A DNA stretch of 64,000 nucleotides from Maylandia zebra (GCF_041146795.1 NC_135187.1:3049556-3113555); one strand, 5' to 3'. Positions 1-10,765 are shown, numbered from the stretch's first letter. Made by a program: numbers and translations. The notes: a model not told the origin generated them from the letters alone.

Positions 1-455
1 CTCTCCTCTGCTGCTGCTTCACAGGTAAAGTCCAGAGAATCAAACTCCTCTCCTCTATCAACATCTGTCCCTCTGAAATGAAGCCCACAAAACCATGAAG
101 CTGCTTTATGTTGTTGTCTCTGTGTCCTCAGAGTCCAGAGGACAGATCACAGTGACTCAGCCTGGAGCAGTGAGCTCTACTGTGGGAGGATCTGTGAGCA
201 TCAAGTGTAGGACCAGTCAGGATGTTTTTGTTTCTGGCAGCTCTCACTGTTTAGCCTGGTACCAACAGAAAGATGGAGGAGTTCCTAAACTGCTCATTTA
301 CCTTGCTAGCACTCGACAATCAGGGATTCCAGCTCGTTTTACAGGCAGTGGATCAAACTCTGACTTCACTCTGACCATCAGTGGAGTCCAGGCTGAAGAT
401 GCAGCAGTTTATTACTGTCAGAGTTATCACTGGCTGAACAGTCAGCGTGTGTTCA
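1..455 (+). CDS. Ig light-chain V segment V1 (leader exon cut by window edge)
   Basis: Variable-domain segment of a kappa-like light chain. The last 24 bases of the leader exon are at 1-24, followed by a GT donor at 25; the V exon runs 132-455 after a CTCAG acceptor, and the G left by the leader completes the first Glu codon. Framework marks are present: first Cys in VSIKC, Trp in AWYQQK, second Cys in AVYYC. CDR1 reads [11 protein letters not shown], so there is an extra cysteine in CDR1 not seen in the other V copies here. The exon is 324 bp, the long-CDR1 class. A 12-RSS follows directly. The nearest J (544-581) lies on its right, but any C for that J would be left of the window, so this V-J pair could not be productive with each other. 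Its 3' flank diverges from the other V units soon after the nonamer. Looks intact as far as it can be seen. Confidence 0.9.
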
Positions 456-483
456 CACAGTGAAAAACAGTTGTACAAAAACC
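456..483 (+). other. V1 recombination signal (12-RSS)
   Basis: Heptamer CACAGTG at 456-462, 12-base spacer, nonamer ACAAAAACC at 475-483. Both elements match the consensus exactly, which argues that V1 can still recombine. Confidence 0.93.
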
Positions 484-543
484 TCCCTCAGTCAGACTGA
501 ACAGAAACTCGATGTAGTTTCTTTAAAAACATTATAATCTTAC

Positions 544-581
544 TTCCAACATTCAGTCTCGTTCCTCCACCAAAAGTCCAC
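544..581 (-). CDS. Ig light-chain J segment (Ja)
   Basis: 38-base joining segment read on the minus strand as [12 protein letters not shown], with the FGGGT motif that ends a rearranged variable domain. The donor GTAAGA follows at 543-538 and leaves one base of a split codon, the same phase as the other J segments. No C exon lies downstream of it (to the left) in the window. It is only 60 bases from the V1 nonamer. Confidence 0.88.
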
Positions 582-620
582 CACAGTGATACAAACTCAC
601 TGAGCCGCTGCACAAAAACC
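582..620 (-). other. Ja recombination signal (23-RSS)
   Basis: On the + strand: heptamer CACAGTG 582-588, 23-base spacer, nonamer ACAAAAACC 612-620. The J lies to its left on the minus strand. Confidence 0.93.
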
Positions 621-913
621 TCTGACTGTAGAGACACGGCTCTCTGACTCTAACAGACTAAATTAAAACCAAAAGCTCTCAAGAGTTAACCAGACATATA
701 TATATCTCAATAATCCTCAAGTCAACTCTGATGTTTTATATTATTTGTTAATATTGATTTTAACATTTATTCTGAAGCTAACTTTGTGTCTTCATGAAAA
801 TTGATCTAAAAACTATTTTAATGATTTTTGTTTTCTGGCACACTGAACAGAAAAGTCAAGATAACCACAAGAAAGAAATCTGATACAATAAATGAGGTTT
901 AAGTTCGACTTAC

Positions 914-951
914 TTTCAACATCCAGTCTGGTTCCTCCACCAAAAGTCCAC
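914..951 (-). CDS. Ig light-chain J segment (Jb)
   Basis: Second 38-base J, read [12 protein letters not shown] on the minus strand, with donor GTAAGT beside it. It lies about 370 bases from Ja in the same orientation, so two J segments sit in tandem here while the other units show one J each. The + strand flank past its nonamer lacks about nine bases (CTGTAGAGA) present beside the other J segments. Confidence 0.88.
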
Positions 952-990
952 CACAGTGATACAAACTCATTGAGGCGCCGTACAAAAACC
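952..990 (-). other. Jb recombination signal (23-RSS)
   Basis: Heptamer CACAGTG 952-958, 23-base spacer, nonamer ACAAAAACC 982-990 on the + strand. Confidence 0.92.
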
Positions 991-1030
991 TCTGAGACAC
1001 GGCTCTCTGACTCTGAAACAAACAAACTCA

Positions 1031-3029
1031 ACCATATGAATTGTTTTTATCATAGCTTTATAACATATTAATAGTATAATTTTAAAATAAAATAAACACA
1101 ATAAAATAAAGTTCCAAAATTATAATTTGAGAATTTACATTTTATAGTTGTTAAGATACATCACTACAAAAGCTCCCTGTCACAGCTGCGGGTTTTATTG
1201 GAAGGACCCAAACGCAGACTCAGATTCAGGGAGTGAGTTTTATTTAACGTAAGTGAAGCACATAACGGGTATGGCGCGAACAAATGTCACTGGAAAATGC
1301 CTTTCATTGTTAATAAACTTGCTCACAGCTACGCTGTCGTCCGTGCTTGCGTTTGGGTCCAAATCCTCCTCCAGACGATCTGCCTCCCAGATTGTGACAT
1401 GCTACCTCTATCAGCAGTAACATTATCAGTAAATACCAGTGGCCCAGCTACACTTACAGCCAAAACCATCAGTGCCATAACTTTGTCTCCACCATCTTTG
1501 ACAGATGTTGTGATTTGCATCAGATCAGTTTTTCTCCTTTTAATTTTCTCTTCCAGTCATGCTGAAAAAACTTCATCTTTTAACTGTTTTTGACCTTTTA
1601 AATGTTTTACTGGCAAAGTCTAATCCAGTCTTCCAGTTCTTGAGTGTAACTTGACAGTAATAAAGTTTTTTTTCTCTATGTTTGATTTAGTTTGTCAGCT
1701 GATTGATGATTTCCTGGACCTCATGCTGATACATGCAAGCTCACCTCTTGAACTCAAAATACTTTGTTTCCTCATTATTCCAAGATGAGTTACAAAGATA
1801 ATCTTGTTTCCCCATGAAATGGTTTGTAGTAGACAGTCGTTCAATTGCTTTGCACCATTTCCCAGCATCCAGTGTTTATTTCAGAATCCAGCTATCCTCT
1901 GTTTCCATTTGAAATTGTAGTTAACACCTTCAATCTGTGTTGTTTTAAGTGCAGTACTGTACAAATGGCTGGTGAAATTCTCCAAAAGCTTTGCTGTTTT
2001 CAACATAATGTGTAATAACAACCTCATTATAATATATATTGTCATACCAACAGTTACCTGGGTTGCCACTCTGACCAAAGAACACGTGTTGTAAATTTAA
2101 GCATTTGCTTCAAACGTCATTAATTCATCATCTCATAGCATATGGCTACTTTTCCCTCTGTGGATCAATCTTCTGACAGACGTTTTCCTAGAAATAACTC
2201 CATTACATAAGCAGTCTGATTTGTTGTACTTCTTTAAGTAATAAAGCTTTTTATGAATCTCAATAAAAATATAAATATTTGTATTAATTCAATGCTTTCA
2301 TTCAATGAAGGCAGATGTTTTTGTGTTATTTATTTTAAAGAACTCAACTATTCTTCATCCCAGATAATCTATAAATTCTTCCTCTTTTACCAACTCTGCG
2401 TCATTATAAATTAAACAACATAATATATGTTTTCAATCAAAATAGCTTTCATTGGTCTGTGACCAAGTGTTCTGTGTTTAATTTATATTTCTTGATTATT
2501 GTTATTCATGGTTTTAGTTCTCTTGATGATGATTTGTTTTTCTTTTCAGAAGAGTGACCTTGTGTTAAGATGGACACTACGGATAATATTCATTACAGTT
2601 GATCATTTACTATTGACATTAATAAATGAATAAGCCGTTCTGTTAAACACTGAATGACTGATCATTCAGTTATGAGTCACCTATATAATTTCCTAAATTA
2701 GCTGTTGGGCCAACAAATTTATATATATATAAAAAAAAGCATCAAATGAAAGTTATAAAAATATTGATGATGTCACACTTTCTATTTCAATCTGTGATCT
2801 TATCTGACAGGATTCTGGAGAGGCTGGAGCTTTACCCAGCTGCCCCAGGGTAAGGGGCAGGTTACACATTAACTGTAACTGTAAACCATAAACTGCAAAT
2901 TAAATTTTGATTAATTTTTAATATCAATTAATAGGAAACTAAGCAAAAACAGAAAAGACATCATTAATTCAGACAGAAAAAGCACAAAGGATTTCATTGT
3001 GTCAGTCAGATGATTTCCATAGAGAGGCA
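1031..3029. other. AT-rich intersegment DNA with transposon debris
   Basis: No gene recognised. Positions 1165-1290 look like the end of a fish LTR-type repeat (a phrase GGACCCAAACGCAGACT also typical of LTR ends). A Tc1-like remnant is annotated separately. The rest, 1680-3000, is AT-rich with no recognisable motif until the promoter of V2. Confidence 0.4.
1480..1660 (-). mobile_element. degenerate Tc1/mariner-like transposase remnant
   Basis: On the minus strand broken frames read like the region of Tc1 transposases around the phrase LDFA. The same decayed sequence recurs near 23990-24170. Stops and shifts make it non-coding. The family call rests on weak similarity judged by eye. Confidence 0.3.
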
Positions 3030-3075
3030 CTTTGCATCAGCAGCACCATGCTCCAGTGCTCTGGGAGAGTTTATA
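3030..3075 (+). promoter_or_regulatory. V2 promoter: octamer-like and TATA-like boxes
   Basis: CTTTGCAT (3030-3037) differs in one base from the Ig octamer ATTTGCAT; TTTATA (3070-3075) follows about 40 bases on. The leader ATG is 126 bases after the octamer start. The same arrangement stands before every V with a leader exon in the window. Confidence 0.7.
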
Positions 3076-3155
3076 GTCCTGAGAGTTGAACACTGGATGA
3101 CTGACAGCTGTCCTTCATCACAACAGAAGCCACAGAAATCCTCCTCATCAAAAAC

Positions 3156-3629
3156 ATGACTTTGATCTGCGTCCTCATCTGGACTCTCCTCTGCTGCTGC
3201 TTCACAGGTAAAGTCCAGAGAATCAAACTCCTCTCCTCTATCAACATCTGTCCCTCTGAAATGAAGCCCACAAAACCATGAAGCTGCTTTATGTTTTTGT
3301 CTCCGTGTCCTCAGAGTCCAGAGGACAGATCACAGTGACTCAGCCTGGAGCAGTGAGCTCTGCTGTGGGAGGAACTGTGAGCATCAAGTGCACGACCAGT
3401 CAGGATGTTTATAACAACGACTTTTTATCCTGGTACCAACAGAAAGATGGAGGAGTTCCTAAACTGCTCATTTATCGTGCTAGCACTCGAGTATCAGGGA
3501 TTCCAGCTCGTTTTACAGGCAGTGGATCAAACTCTGACTTCACTCTGACCATCAGTGGAGTCCAGGCTGAAGATGCAGCAGTTTATTACTGTCAGAGTCA
3601 GCACTATCCTAACAGTCAGTGGGTGTTCA
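3156..3629 (+). CDS. Ig light-chain V segment V2
   Basis: Leader exon 3156-3207 encodes the hydrophobic signal [17 protein letters not shown] and splits a codon at the donor GTAAAG; the intron is 107 bases; the V exon is 3315-3629 (315 bp). The framework cysteines (VSIKC, AVYYC) and WYQQK are intact. CDR1 is the short form [11 protein letters not shown]2 RASTRVS, and the germline CDR3 part reads [12 protein letters not shown]. No stop is met before the heptamer. It lies to the right of the Ja/Jb pair, so inversion would place it in front of them; a productive transcript would then need a C exon left of the window. An L1-type LINE begins about 260 bases downstream. Confidence 0.93.
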
Positions 3630-3657
3630 CACAGTGAAAAACAGTCGTACAAAAACC
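3630..3657 (+). other. V2 recombination signal (12-RSS)
   Basis: Heptamer CACAGTG 3630-3636, 12-base spacer, nonamer ACAAAAACC 3649-3657, all consensus. Confidence 0.93.
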
Positions 3658-4139
3658 TCCCTCAGTCAGACTGAACAGAAACTGAAGTGACTGCTGCAGC
3701 TGGAAGATACTGCAGAGACTGATACAGTTCACTGAAGATAACGGCAGAGGTGGAAGAAGAACAGCACATAAGCAGCAGTATCTACAGAACAGTGTGGAAT
3801 ATTCCAAGGGACACAGGATAGATGTATCTTCTTCCATGAAATAATCTTCTTTTGTCATTTCTTAGTATTTGAACAAAAAGATAACAAAATGAACAAAGAA
3901 CAAGACTGGATGTGCCTATAACTGAAGAAGAGGTCAGAGCTGCCATCTCATCAATGAAAAATGGGAAATCGCCAGGCTTGGATGGTTTCCCAATTGAGTA
4001 CTATAAGAAATATATTGATATTTTAGCTCCAGTCTTGCATAAAGTTTACCTTGAGGCACTAAAAATAAGCTCCTTACCGAGTACATTTAATGATGCACTA
4101 ATCTCTCTTATTCCTAAAAAGGATAGGGATATATCAGAG

Positions 4140-5793
4140 CAAGGGCAGAGTTTTGGTTTTGGCGTTGGTGGGGACGAATGATTCAACCACCGAACTCTGC
4201 CCCGTTTCTTTTTTTCTCCTTTTTGTCTTTGCTTCTTCATAAAAAAAGGAGAAATATACTTGCCTACATATCCTATTCTGCATGCTTTTAAACCATTTAA
4301 AATTACAATTCATAGTTTTATATGTGAATTATATAATGTTAAATTACTATTAAACAAATGACTAAGTATTTTAGACTTTAGTTATTTCAGCCATATAACG
4401 TCTCTTATACATTAGCACTGTATAGGAATTTCTTTTACTTATGTATTAATCACATTATTTTATTGTATGATGCCTTGGCGCCACTAGATTTTAACAAGTC
4501 TCACACTCATACAGTAAGACAAATGGTGGGGGTCTAGTAAGGAAGTTGGGGGAAGCAGACACTCCACAGGAAGAATCTTTTGTCTCTTTGGGAGGCAGCA
4601 AGGGAGTGTGAACCTTAAGGTGCGAAACAGCTGTGTACTGCCTTTTGTTCCTGGAGAAGGTATTTAACTGAGAGCCATGCTGGGCTCAGGGAGACTCTGC
4701 TGACCGTCTGCCCCGCGGTCATGCAGGGACTTCATCAAACTTGGTTGTCTGTTCTTTGTGTGTTTGGATTATAGAATGTTAGCTACCGCTCACCGCTCGT
4801 CTGCAGGCTTTATTTAATGGGAAACTTCCACAACAGCACTAAGGGAACACTGAATGACCTGCTGGTTTTTGTCCATAAAACTACTCATCTAAGATTATCG
4901 CAAAGTAAAAGATCTCTCAGCAAAATAACGCAACGTTTTAGGCACTATTGCCCCGATCAAATCAGTGAGCTGGGATTTTCTAAACATGAACTACTGTTAC
5001 AGCAACAGACATGGACTACTGGTTCCCCACACAACAACTCAATGTCCACTATGTGAAGGAGCCAAACACATGCCTTCTCCTCTCGTTAAAGTTAAATGTC
5101 ACCACTATTATTGTCTGTCTGGAAACAGGCCGGGGGTGTCCAAATTCAAAGACTGCGTCCACCTGAGGACCCGGTGTTGTGTCTAGAAGTAACTGTCTGC
5201 CAAAAACTGACTTCTGGTATTTGCCAAAAAGTGATTGCTTGTATTTAAACTGCTATAAATAACTTGTTGGTCTATAATATGTGAAACATAAGTCAAATGT
5301 ATCCCTCATGAATGATATCAAGTCATCTTTAGCAACAAACAACATTCCTGTAACAAGGTAGAAGCTGCATTCAGCTTTTGGCAGTGACTTTTATGTAACC
5401 TTTATTTATGCAGTTCAAAAAATTCTTGTTGACTTTAAAAATGTCTCTTTTAAGAGTAATCTGGCCAAGATGCTGAAATTGCAGTAAATGCAAAAATAGT
5501 TCTGTAAACATAATTTAAGTGGACAAAAGGAAGCTGATGATTATAATGTAAGTACAATAACACGGTTACAAATATACTTGAGAAACAGGTATTTTTTTCA
5601 TTTTATATATAACCCCTTTGTAATACCTGTTCATCAAAGTCTATTTAGCAACATACGTAACAACATTACATTCTTTCTATCGGGTTTGTTTTTCTTTACT
5701 CGAAGAGATCAAATTATTGGTGGGGACAATTCAATAATCGCTGGATATTGGTGGGGACATGTCCCTTCCATCCATGCCAAATCTACGCCCTTG
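4140..5793. mobile_element. 1654-bp TIR element inserted in the LINE (hAT- or P-like)
   Basis: The LINE frame breaks at 4139 and resumes at 5794. The insertion is flanked by TATCAGAG (4132-4139) and TATCAGAC (5794-5801), an 8-bp target duplication with one mismatch. Its ends are inverted: left CAAGGGCAGAGTTTTGG, right end reversed CAAGGGCGTAGATTTGG. The motif GGTGGGGAC recurs near both ends. Inside, open frames of 79 and 73 codons at 4817-5186 have no recognised function. An 8-bp duplication fits hAT or P superfamilies; no transposase is seen, so it is probably non-autonomous. Confidence 0.65.
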
Positions 5794-6634
5794 TATCAGA
5801 CCCAGCAAATTACCAGCCAGTAAGCCTTTTAGGAGTTGATTGCAAAATTTTGACAAAGGTTTTGGCCTTCCACTTAGATCAAATATTACCAGATATCATC
5901 AATGGTGATCAGGTTGGTTTTATTAAGAATAGGTCTTCAGGTGATAACATTAGAAGACTTCTATTATTATTTCAAGCTAGCCCCGGTTGCGGCCGTCTCG
6001 CTTGATGTCGAGAAGGCTTTTGACCGGGTAGAACGGGGCTTCCTTATGACAACCCTTGCAAGGTTTAGGTTTGGGCCTGGATTTTGTAACTGGGTCAAAA
6101 CTGTATATTCAAGTCCAAGGGCAGCAGTTTTGACAAATGGATTGGTGTCAGAGTTTTTCCATCTCACTCGCAGGACCCAGCAGGGGTGTTCTTTGTCCCC
6201 GCTGCTCTTCATGATATTTCTGGAACCACTGGCCTTAGCTATTCGAGCTAACAGGGGTATCAGAGGTATTCACGCAGGGGGTATGGAGCACAAGTTATTT
6301 CTATATGCTGACGACATCTTAGCAGTATTAACGGATCCCATCCAGTCTCTACAAGCGCTACTCGCATGCGTTGAGTCATTTTCAAGGTTGTCAGGTTACA
6401 AGATAAATTGGTACAAATTGGAAGGCACGCCACTATCAGCATCATGTCACTCTAGATCCATTACTGCATTCAATTTTAAGCATGTACCTTCAGGTATGAA
6501 TTATTTATGAATATTATTAAACCCCAAATTAGAGGATATTATGCTTATGTGTTTATGTCTAACAATCTAAAAACAGAGATATGTGAAAACTTGAGGACTA
6601 TATGGCAGAGATATATATATATATATTTTTTTGC

Positions 6635-7195
6635 GCCTGTCCCGTTTGATTCTTTTGCCATCAGAATTATTGTCTAAAGGCAAAGAAAGATGCCCAATGG
6701 ATTCACTTTACCAAATGGACCATCCCAGCCTTACAGTATTGGTCCATTTGATTGACCTTTGTTTTTATTATTTATTTTATTTTATTTTCACTTGCTGCAC
6801 ACGGGACAGACATGACTGGGGGAAAGAAAAGGGAGAAAGAGAGAGGTAGGGAAAGAAAAACAGCGGGGAAGAGGAACGGTGATAAAGGGCAAAAAACAAA
6901 AACCAACAAAACAGACAAAATACATCTATCAATCACCTGGATCACCTGTTGAGAGAGAAAAAAGAGAAAACAAGCACAAAAAGAGAGAGCTATATAATAA
7001 ACAACATCATCGCGATGATCTATGGGAATATAACAGTAAGTACTAAATATTAAACATTATTGTGCAGCATGTAACATCGACAGCGCACAGTGTGCTTTGA
7101 GGTAGGAGCCAAAAAGGGTGTAGTTTGTGTGTGTGAGCACCTGTGAGCGTGAGCGCGGCAGAGATATTTCAGTCGTGTAATTTGTAAAGAAGATT
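6635..7195. repeat. dispersed repeat, copy 1
   Basis: Starts with a CCTGTCCCGTTTG phrase, passes through an AG-rich stretch and ends in a GTGTGAGC-rich part. Clearly related copies stand at about 13170-13990, 18780-19590, 24640-26450 and 34495-35310. Here it separates two parts of the L1 LINE. Family not identified; no credible protein. Confidence 0.6.
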
Positions 7196-7391
7196 GGTGT
7201 AGAATTTTGTCATTCTCTGATAAATATATAAGAGAGGCCAGGGGTAAATTTACTCAGTACAAATTAATAGATGCATGGTACTTCACTCCTTCTAAACTTT
7301 ATAGAATGGGAATCAGTCCCAATAATATATGCTGGAAATGTAGCTCAGATCCAGGGACATTTATGCATGTTATTTGGGAATGTGGGAAAGT

Positions 7392-7679
7392 TGAGAGTGG
7401 AGTATCGGAGCCCCTCGTGGCCTCACAGGTCACAGAGCCCACCTTCTCCCACTGGTCTGCAGGCAGCATCAGGGTGCTGCTCCAGCTGTAGAGCCTGTCT
7501 GTCTGCAGCGCCCCGGGGCTCCTGCTCACTTCCCAACCAATGCCGCTGCATCTGCGGCCGTCAACGATCCAGGACAGACTCCAGCCTGAGGAGAAGCCCT
7601 TGTTGGCCAGACATGTGAGCGTGGCATTCCCCTGCTCCAGCTCCTTACTCGAGCACTGTCAGGGTGGGAAAGACATCAC
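7392..7679 (-). pseudogene. Ig light-chain C exon pseudogene (C1-psi), 3' truncated
   Basis: The minus strand reads a constant domain with LANKGF, WSLSW, YSWSSTL and SVTCEATRG, after a CTCCTAG acceptor at the same place as in the intact C exons. Two lesions are visible. A small deletion near the start, where others read LPPSSEEL, brings in a TAA stop, and the last 15 or so codons, including the interchain cysteine, are missing because the exon runs straight into L1 sequence near 7390. It pairs with the J at 8254-8291 but cannot give a light chain. Confidence 0.85.
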
Positions 7680-8253
7680 CTAGGAGACACCAATCAGCTT
7701 AGAGAACGGGTAACAGGTAGTTTCTGTCAGATGTTTTTCTGCTCCAACAGTCACTCACACATTGTTTCACTTCCCTTTAAGAAACCTCTCAGCACAGAAA
7801 TATGTCCAAACCACATACAGAAGCAATAAGTGCAACATTTTACAAACCAGTGTCAAAGTCACAAAAATGCAACACACACATGATTTTAAGTGTTACATGA
7901 GTTTAGAAAAATAATTAATCACTAAAACTATTTACTTGATAAACAGAGATATTTACTATACATTTAACTTTAATCTGAATATGTCTTTAAGTTTAGTCTG
8001 TTTAATTTTATTTGAAGAATTTTTATTCAAGTAAAGTTGTGTTTATCCACAACTTACTGTGAAGAACATTGAGAAAAAATCATTGAAGGAACTGTTTTAT
8101 TGACAGGAAGTAGGTAAAAATTTCAAACATAAATTTAGACGCAAATTTCTGTCAGCCTCCTTGATATATCAGGAAAAACAACAAAATAAAGTTTTGATGT
8201 TTTTCTCTCACCCAACAGTCAACAATTGAAGCAAACAAAAGGTATAAACTTGC

Positions 8254-8291
8254 ATCCAACATCCAGTCTGGTTCCTCCACCAAAAGTCCAC
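8254..8291 (-). CDS. Ig light-chain J segment of the C1-psi unit
   Basis: Reads [12 protein letters not shown] on the minus strand. Its splice donor is GCAAGT instead of GTAAGT (8253-8252), a rare but sometimes usable form. Its own C exon, 574 bases away, is broken, so this J is probably a relic. Confidence 0.8.
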
Positions 8292-8330
8292 CACAGTGAT
8301 ACAAACTCACTGAGTCGCTGTAGAAAAACC
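8292..8330 (-). other. 23-RSS of the C1-psi J, nonamer changed
   Basis: Heptamer CACAGTG 8292-8298, 23-base spacer, nonamer AGAAAAACC (8322-8330) with one change from ACAAAAACC. Confidence 0.88.
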
Positions 8331-8574
8331 TCTGACTGTAGAGAGACACGGCTCTCTGACTCTGAAACAAACAAACTCAACAAATCATTCACTCCCTGTG
8401 TAATTCTGACAGCTGATGAATCATTCTTTAGTAAAATTACACAGCCTTTATTTTAATTTTTCCATATTGTTTACTCATTTTAATCCTACGTATAAAAAAT
8501 GTTAACACGTGCAATATTGTAAAAAAAAACAAAAAATCTGATCCATCGATCAACCATATGACAAAAGTAAGTAA

Positions 8575-8990
8575 GTCAGATTTTATTTATGTGGCACCTT
8601 TCAAGACAAGGATCACAAAGTGCTTCACAACAAAATAACAGAGCATTAAAGAACAAAGTTTACTAAATTCAAGTCTAATAACATGACATTTGGTTGCGTC
8701 TGCGTCCACAGATCTCAGAGGGAGAGAGTTCCAGAGTCTGGGGTCACTGTGGTAAAAGCTCTGTCTCCTTTAGTTTTCAGCCTCGTACGATGTACAGTAA
8801 GCAGACCCTGATCACAAGAGCTCAGGGACCTGCTGTGGCTGTATGGCTGAAACAGTTTAATGATGTAAGCTGCTGCTTGCCCAGGAAGAACTCATGAAGA
8901 CAGAGTCCACTTCAAGAGTCTGATTCTGAGTTCAACAGGGAGCCAGTGCAACTGGATGAACAACACTGTGGACATTGGAGCGACTTTATT
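8575..8990 (-). repeat. degenerate LINE-derived 3' repeat
   Basis: Has the wording of a common teleost repeat: TTTTATTTATGTGGCACCTT, then an AAAGTGCTTCACA stretch and further on the phrase GAGTTCCAGAGTCTGGGG. Related sequence is at 30690-31640 and 57455-57600. No usable frame. Confidence 0.5.
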
Positions 8991-9168
8991 CTTACAGATG
9001 TGAACAATTAATTACAGTGATGAAATAAATGAATAACAATTTCCAGTTCAGAGGATGACATAACGGCCCTTAACTTAGCAATTTAAGGGAAGAAACAAGA
9101 CAGAACGAGAGATTTGAGATTTTAAACTAAATCAATGCAGAGTCAAGAGTTACCCCAAGAGTCCAGAC

Positions 9169-9967
9169 TAGTGATGGTAAGTTTGATTCTTTTTACTGAA
9201 TCGAGCTTGAATGAGTCACTCACCAAAATGAATCGGGTTTTTTGAGTCACTGAGTCAGTTGCCCAGAGAGTGCAAAAAATGTACATTTTCACTCAAACTT
9301 AATTTGTTTCTCTTTTCATGTAAATCCTACTGCTAAGATGAGTGACTGAAAAAGAAAAACAACTATTTTTATAGAGCAAAAAAGAGCAAAAAAAATTAAG
9401 ATTTCTAAAGGGAACATTTATTTTATTTATTTTTATTTTATTTTATTAGTATTTTCCTCAAATGTGTCAAATAGCTATGGAGAGCATCCTCACACAGAAC
9501 ATCACATCCTGGTTTGGGAACAGCTGTGTGAAGGACCAAAAAGCTCTCCAGAGAGTGATCCGTACAGCAGAACGCTGCTGCAGGATTGCTCTCCCCCCGC
9601 TTCAGGACACCTACACCAGGAGATGCCAGACTAGAGCAGCACAGATACTGAAGGACCCGTCCCATCCTGGCAACAAACTGTTCCAACTTCTGCAATCTGG
9701 AAGAAGGTTCTGCATCATCCGGGCAAGGCCAGAGAGACTCAAGAGGAGCTTCTATCCCTAAGCCATCCGGGCCCTAAACCATAACTGGCTGTTGTTTTTT
9801 TCCAACAATTTTAATTATAAGCTAGATATATTTCTACTAATGAAATTAGTTTGCAAACAGCAACAGGGATGAGTCAGTGAGTCAGTTGGGGTTGTGAATC
9901 ATGATTCACGAGGCAGTAAAGTGATTCTCGAGTATTGAACGATTCGTTCATGATTCGCACATCACTA
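9169..9967. mobile_element. hAT-type non-autonomous transposon, 799 bp
   Basis: Perfect 8-bp target duplication GTCCAGAC at 9161-9168 and 9968-9975. Terminal repeats start TAGTGATG on both sides, and inside each end are multiple GAATC/GATTC and GAGTCA motifs. A piece of LINE coding sequence lies in its middle. An 8-bp duplication with short TIRs is typical of hAT elements; no transposase is present. Confidence 0.75.
9455..9775 (+). pseudogene. LINE (L2/CR1/Rex-like) ORF2 C-terminal fragment
   Basis: About 99 codons with the typical C-terminal wording of fish jockey-superfamily LINEs: ESILTQNITSWFGN, LQRVIRTAERCC, KDPSHPGNKLF and the end RLKRSFYP. It lies inside the hAT element, so either the LINE piece went in later or the element captured it. 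No catalytic domain remains. Confidence 0.7.
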
Positions 9968-10156
9968 GTCCAGACAGACGATTTAAATGTGATTAAATGG
10001 TGCAAAGGACTTTCATTTCACTGGGCACAAATCTGTCCAGGTTAAGTTAAGTTCAACCCCAAACCATTCTTCAAAAAATACTTATATTCAATAACATGTG
10101 AGGTGATAGATCCAAGTCCCTGTGTGAGTCAGTCAGATGATTTCCATAGAGAGGCA

Positions 10157-10202
10157 CTTTGCATCAGCAGCACCATGCTCCAGTGCTCTGGGAGAGTTTA
10201 TA
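10157..10202 (+). promoter_or_regulatory. V3 promoter
   Basis: CTTTGCAT at 10157-10164 and TTTATA at 10197-10202, with the same spacing to the leader ATG as at V2. Confidence 0.7.
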
Positions 10203-10282
10203 GTCCTGAGAGTTGAACACTGGATGACTGACAGCTGTCCTTCATCACAACAGAAGCCACAGAAATCCTCCTCATCAAAAAC

Positions 10283-10765
10283 ATGACTTTGATCTGCGTC
10301 CTCATCTGGACTCTCCTCTGCTGCTGCTTCACAGGTAAAGTCCAGAGAATCAAACTCCTCTCCTCTATCAACATCTGTCCCTCTGAAATGAAGCCCACAA
10401 AACCATGAAGCTGCTTTATGTTTTTGTCTCTGTGTCCTCAGAGTCCAGAGGACAGATCACAGTGACTCAGCCTGGAGCAGTGAGCTCTGCTGTGGGAGGA
10501 TCTGTGAGCATCAAGTGTACGACCAGTCAGAATGTTTTTGTTTGGAACAACAATCACCGTTTACACTGGTACCAAAAGAAAGATGGAGGAGTTCCTAAAC
10601 TGCTCATTCACTCTACTAGCATTCGACAATCAGGGATTCCAGCTCGTTTTACAGGCAGTGGATCAAACTCTGACTTCACTCTGACCATCAGTGGAGTCCA
10701 GGCTGAAGATGCAGCAGTTTATTACTGTCAGAGTTATCATGAGATCAACAGTCAGTATGTGTTCA
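10283..10765 (+). CDS. Ig light-chain V segment V3
   Basis: Leader exon 10283-10334, intron, V exon 10442-10765 (324 bp). Framework residues are intact, with WYQKK in place of the usual WYQQK. CDR1 QNVFVWNNNHR, CDR2 STSIRQS, germline CDR3 QSYHEINSQYVF. It opens the first of two tandem 4.7-kb V-C-J units and lies left of C2 and J2: inversion of 10766-12969 would create V3-J2-C2 on the + strand, so it is well placed to be productive. Confidence 0.94.

Larger units (their letters stand above)
3890..7390 (+). mobile_element. fragmented L1-type LINE, interrupted twice
   Basis: Three blocks read as L1-clade ORF2. Block 1 (about 3910-4139) has the start of the reverse transcriptase with the phrase KNGKSPGLDGFPIEYYK. 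Block 2 (about 5794-6510) continues with ANYQPVSLL, then after a frameshift near 5985 SLDVEKAFDRVE, the QGCSLSPLLF motif and the catalytic FLYADD. Block 3 (7207-7385) has the C-terminal CWKC segment. Between blocks 1 and 2 lies a 1654-bp insertion, between 2 and 3 a dispersed repeat. The third block runs directly into a truncated Ig C exon. Frameshifts and insertions make it dead. Confidence 0.8.

Noticed and set aside
3071-3271. 66-codon antisense frame repeated identically at seven V genes
   Set aside because: It lies opposite promoter, leader exon and intron of the V units; its conservation follows from the near-identity of these DNA parts. No Kozak-like or domain evidence.
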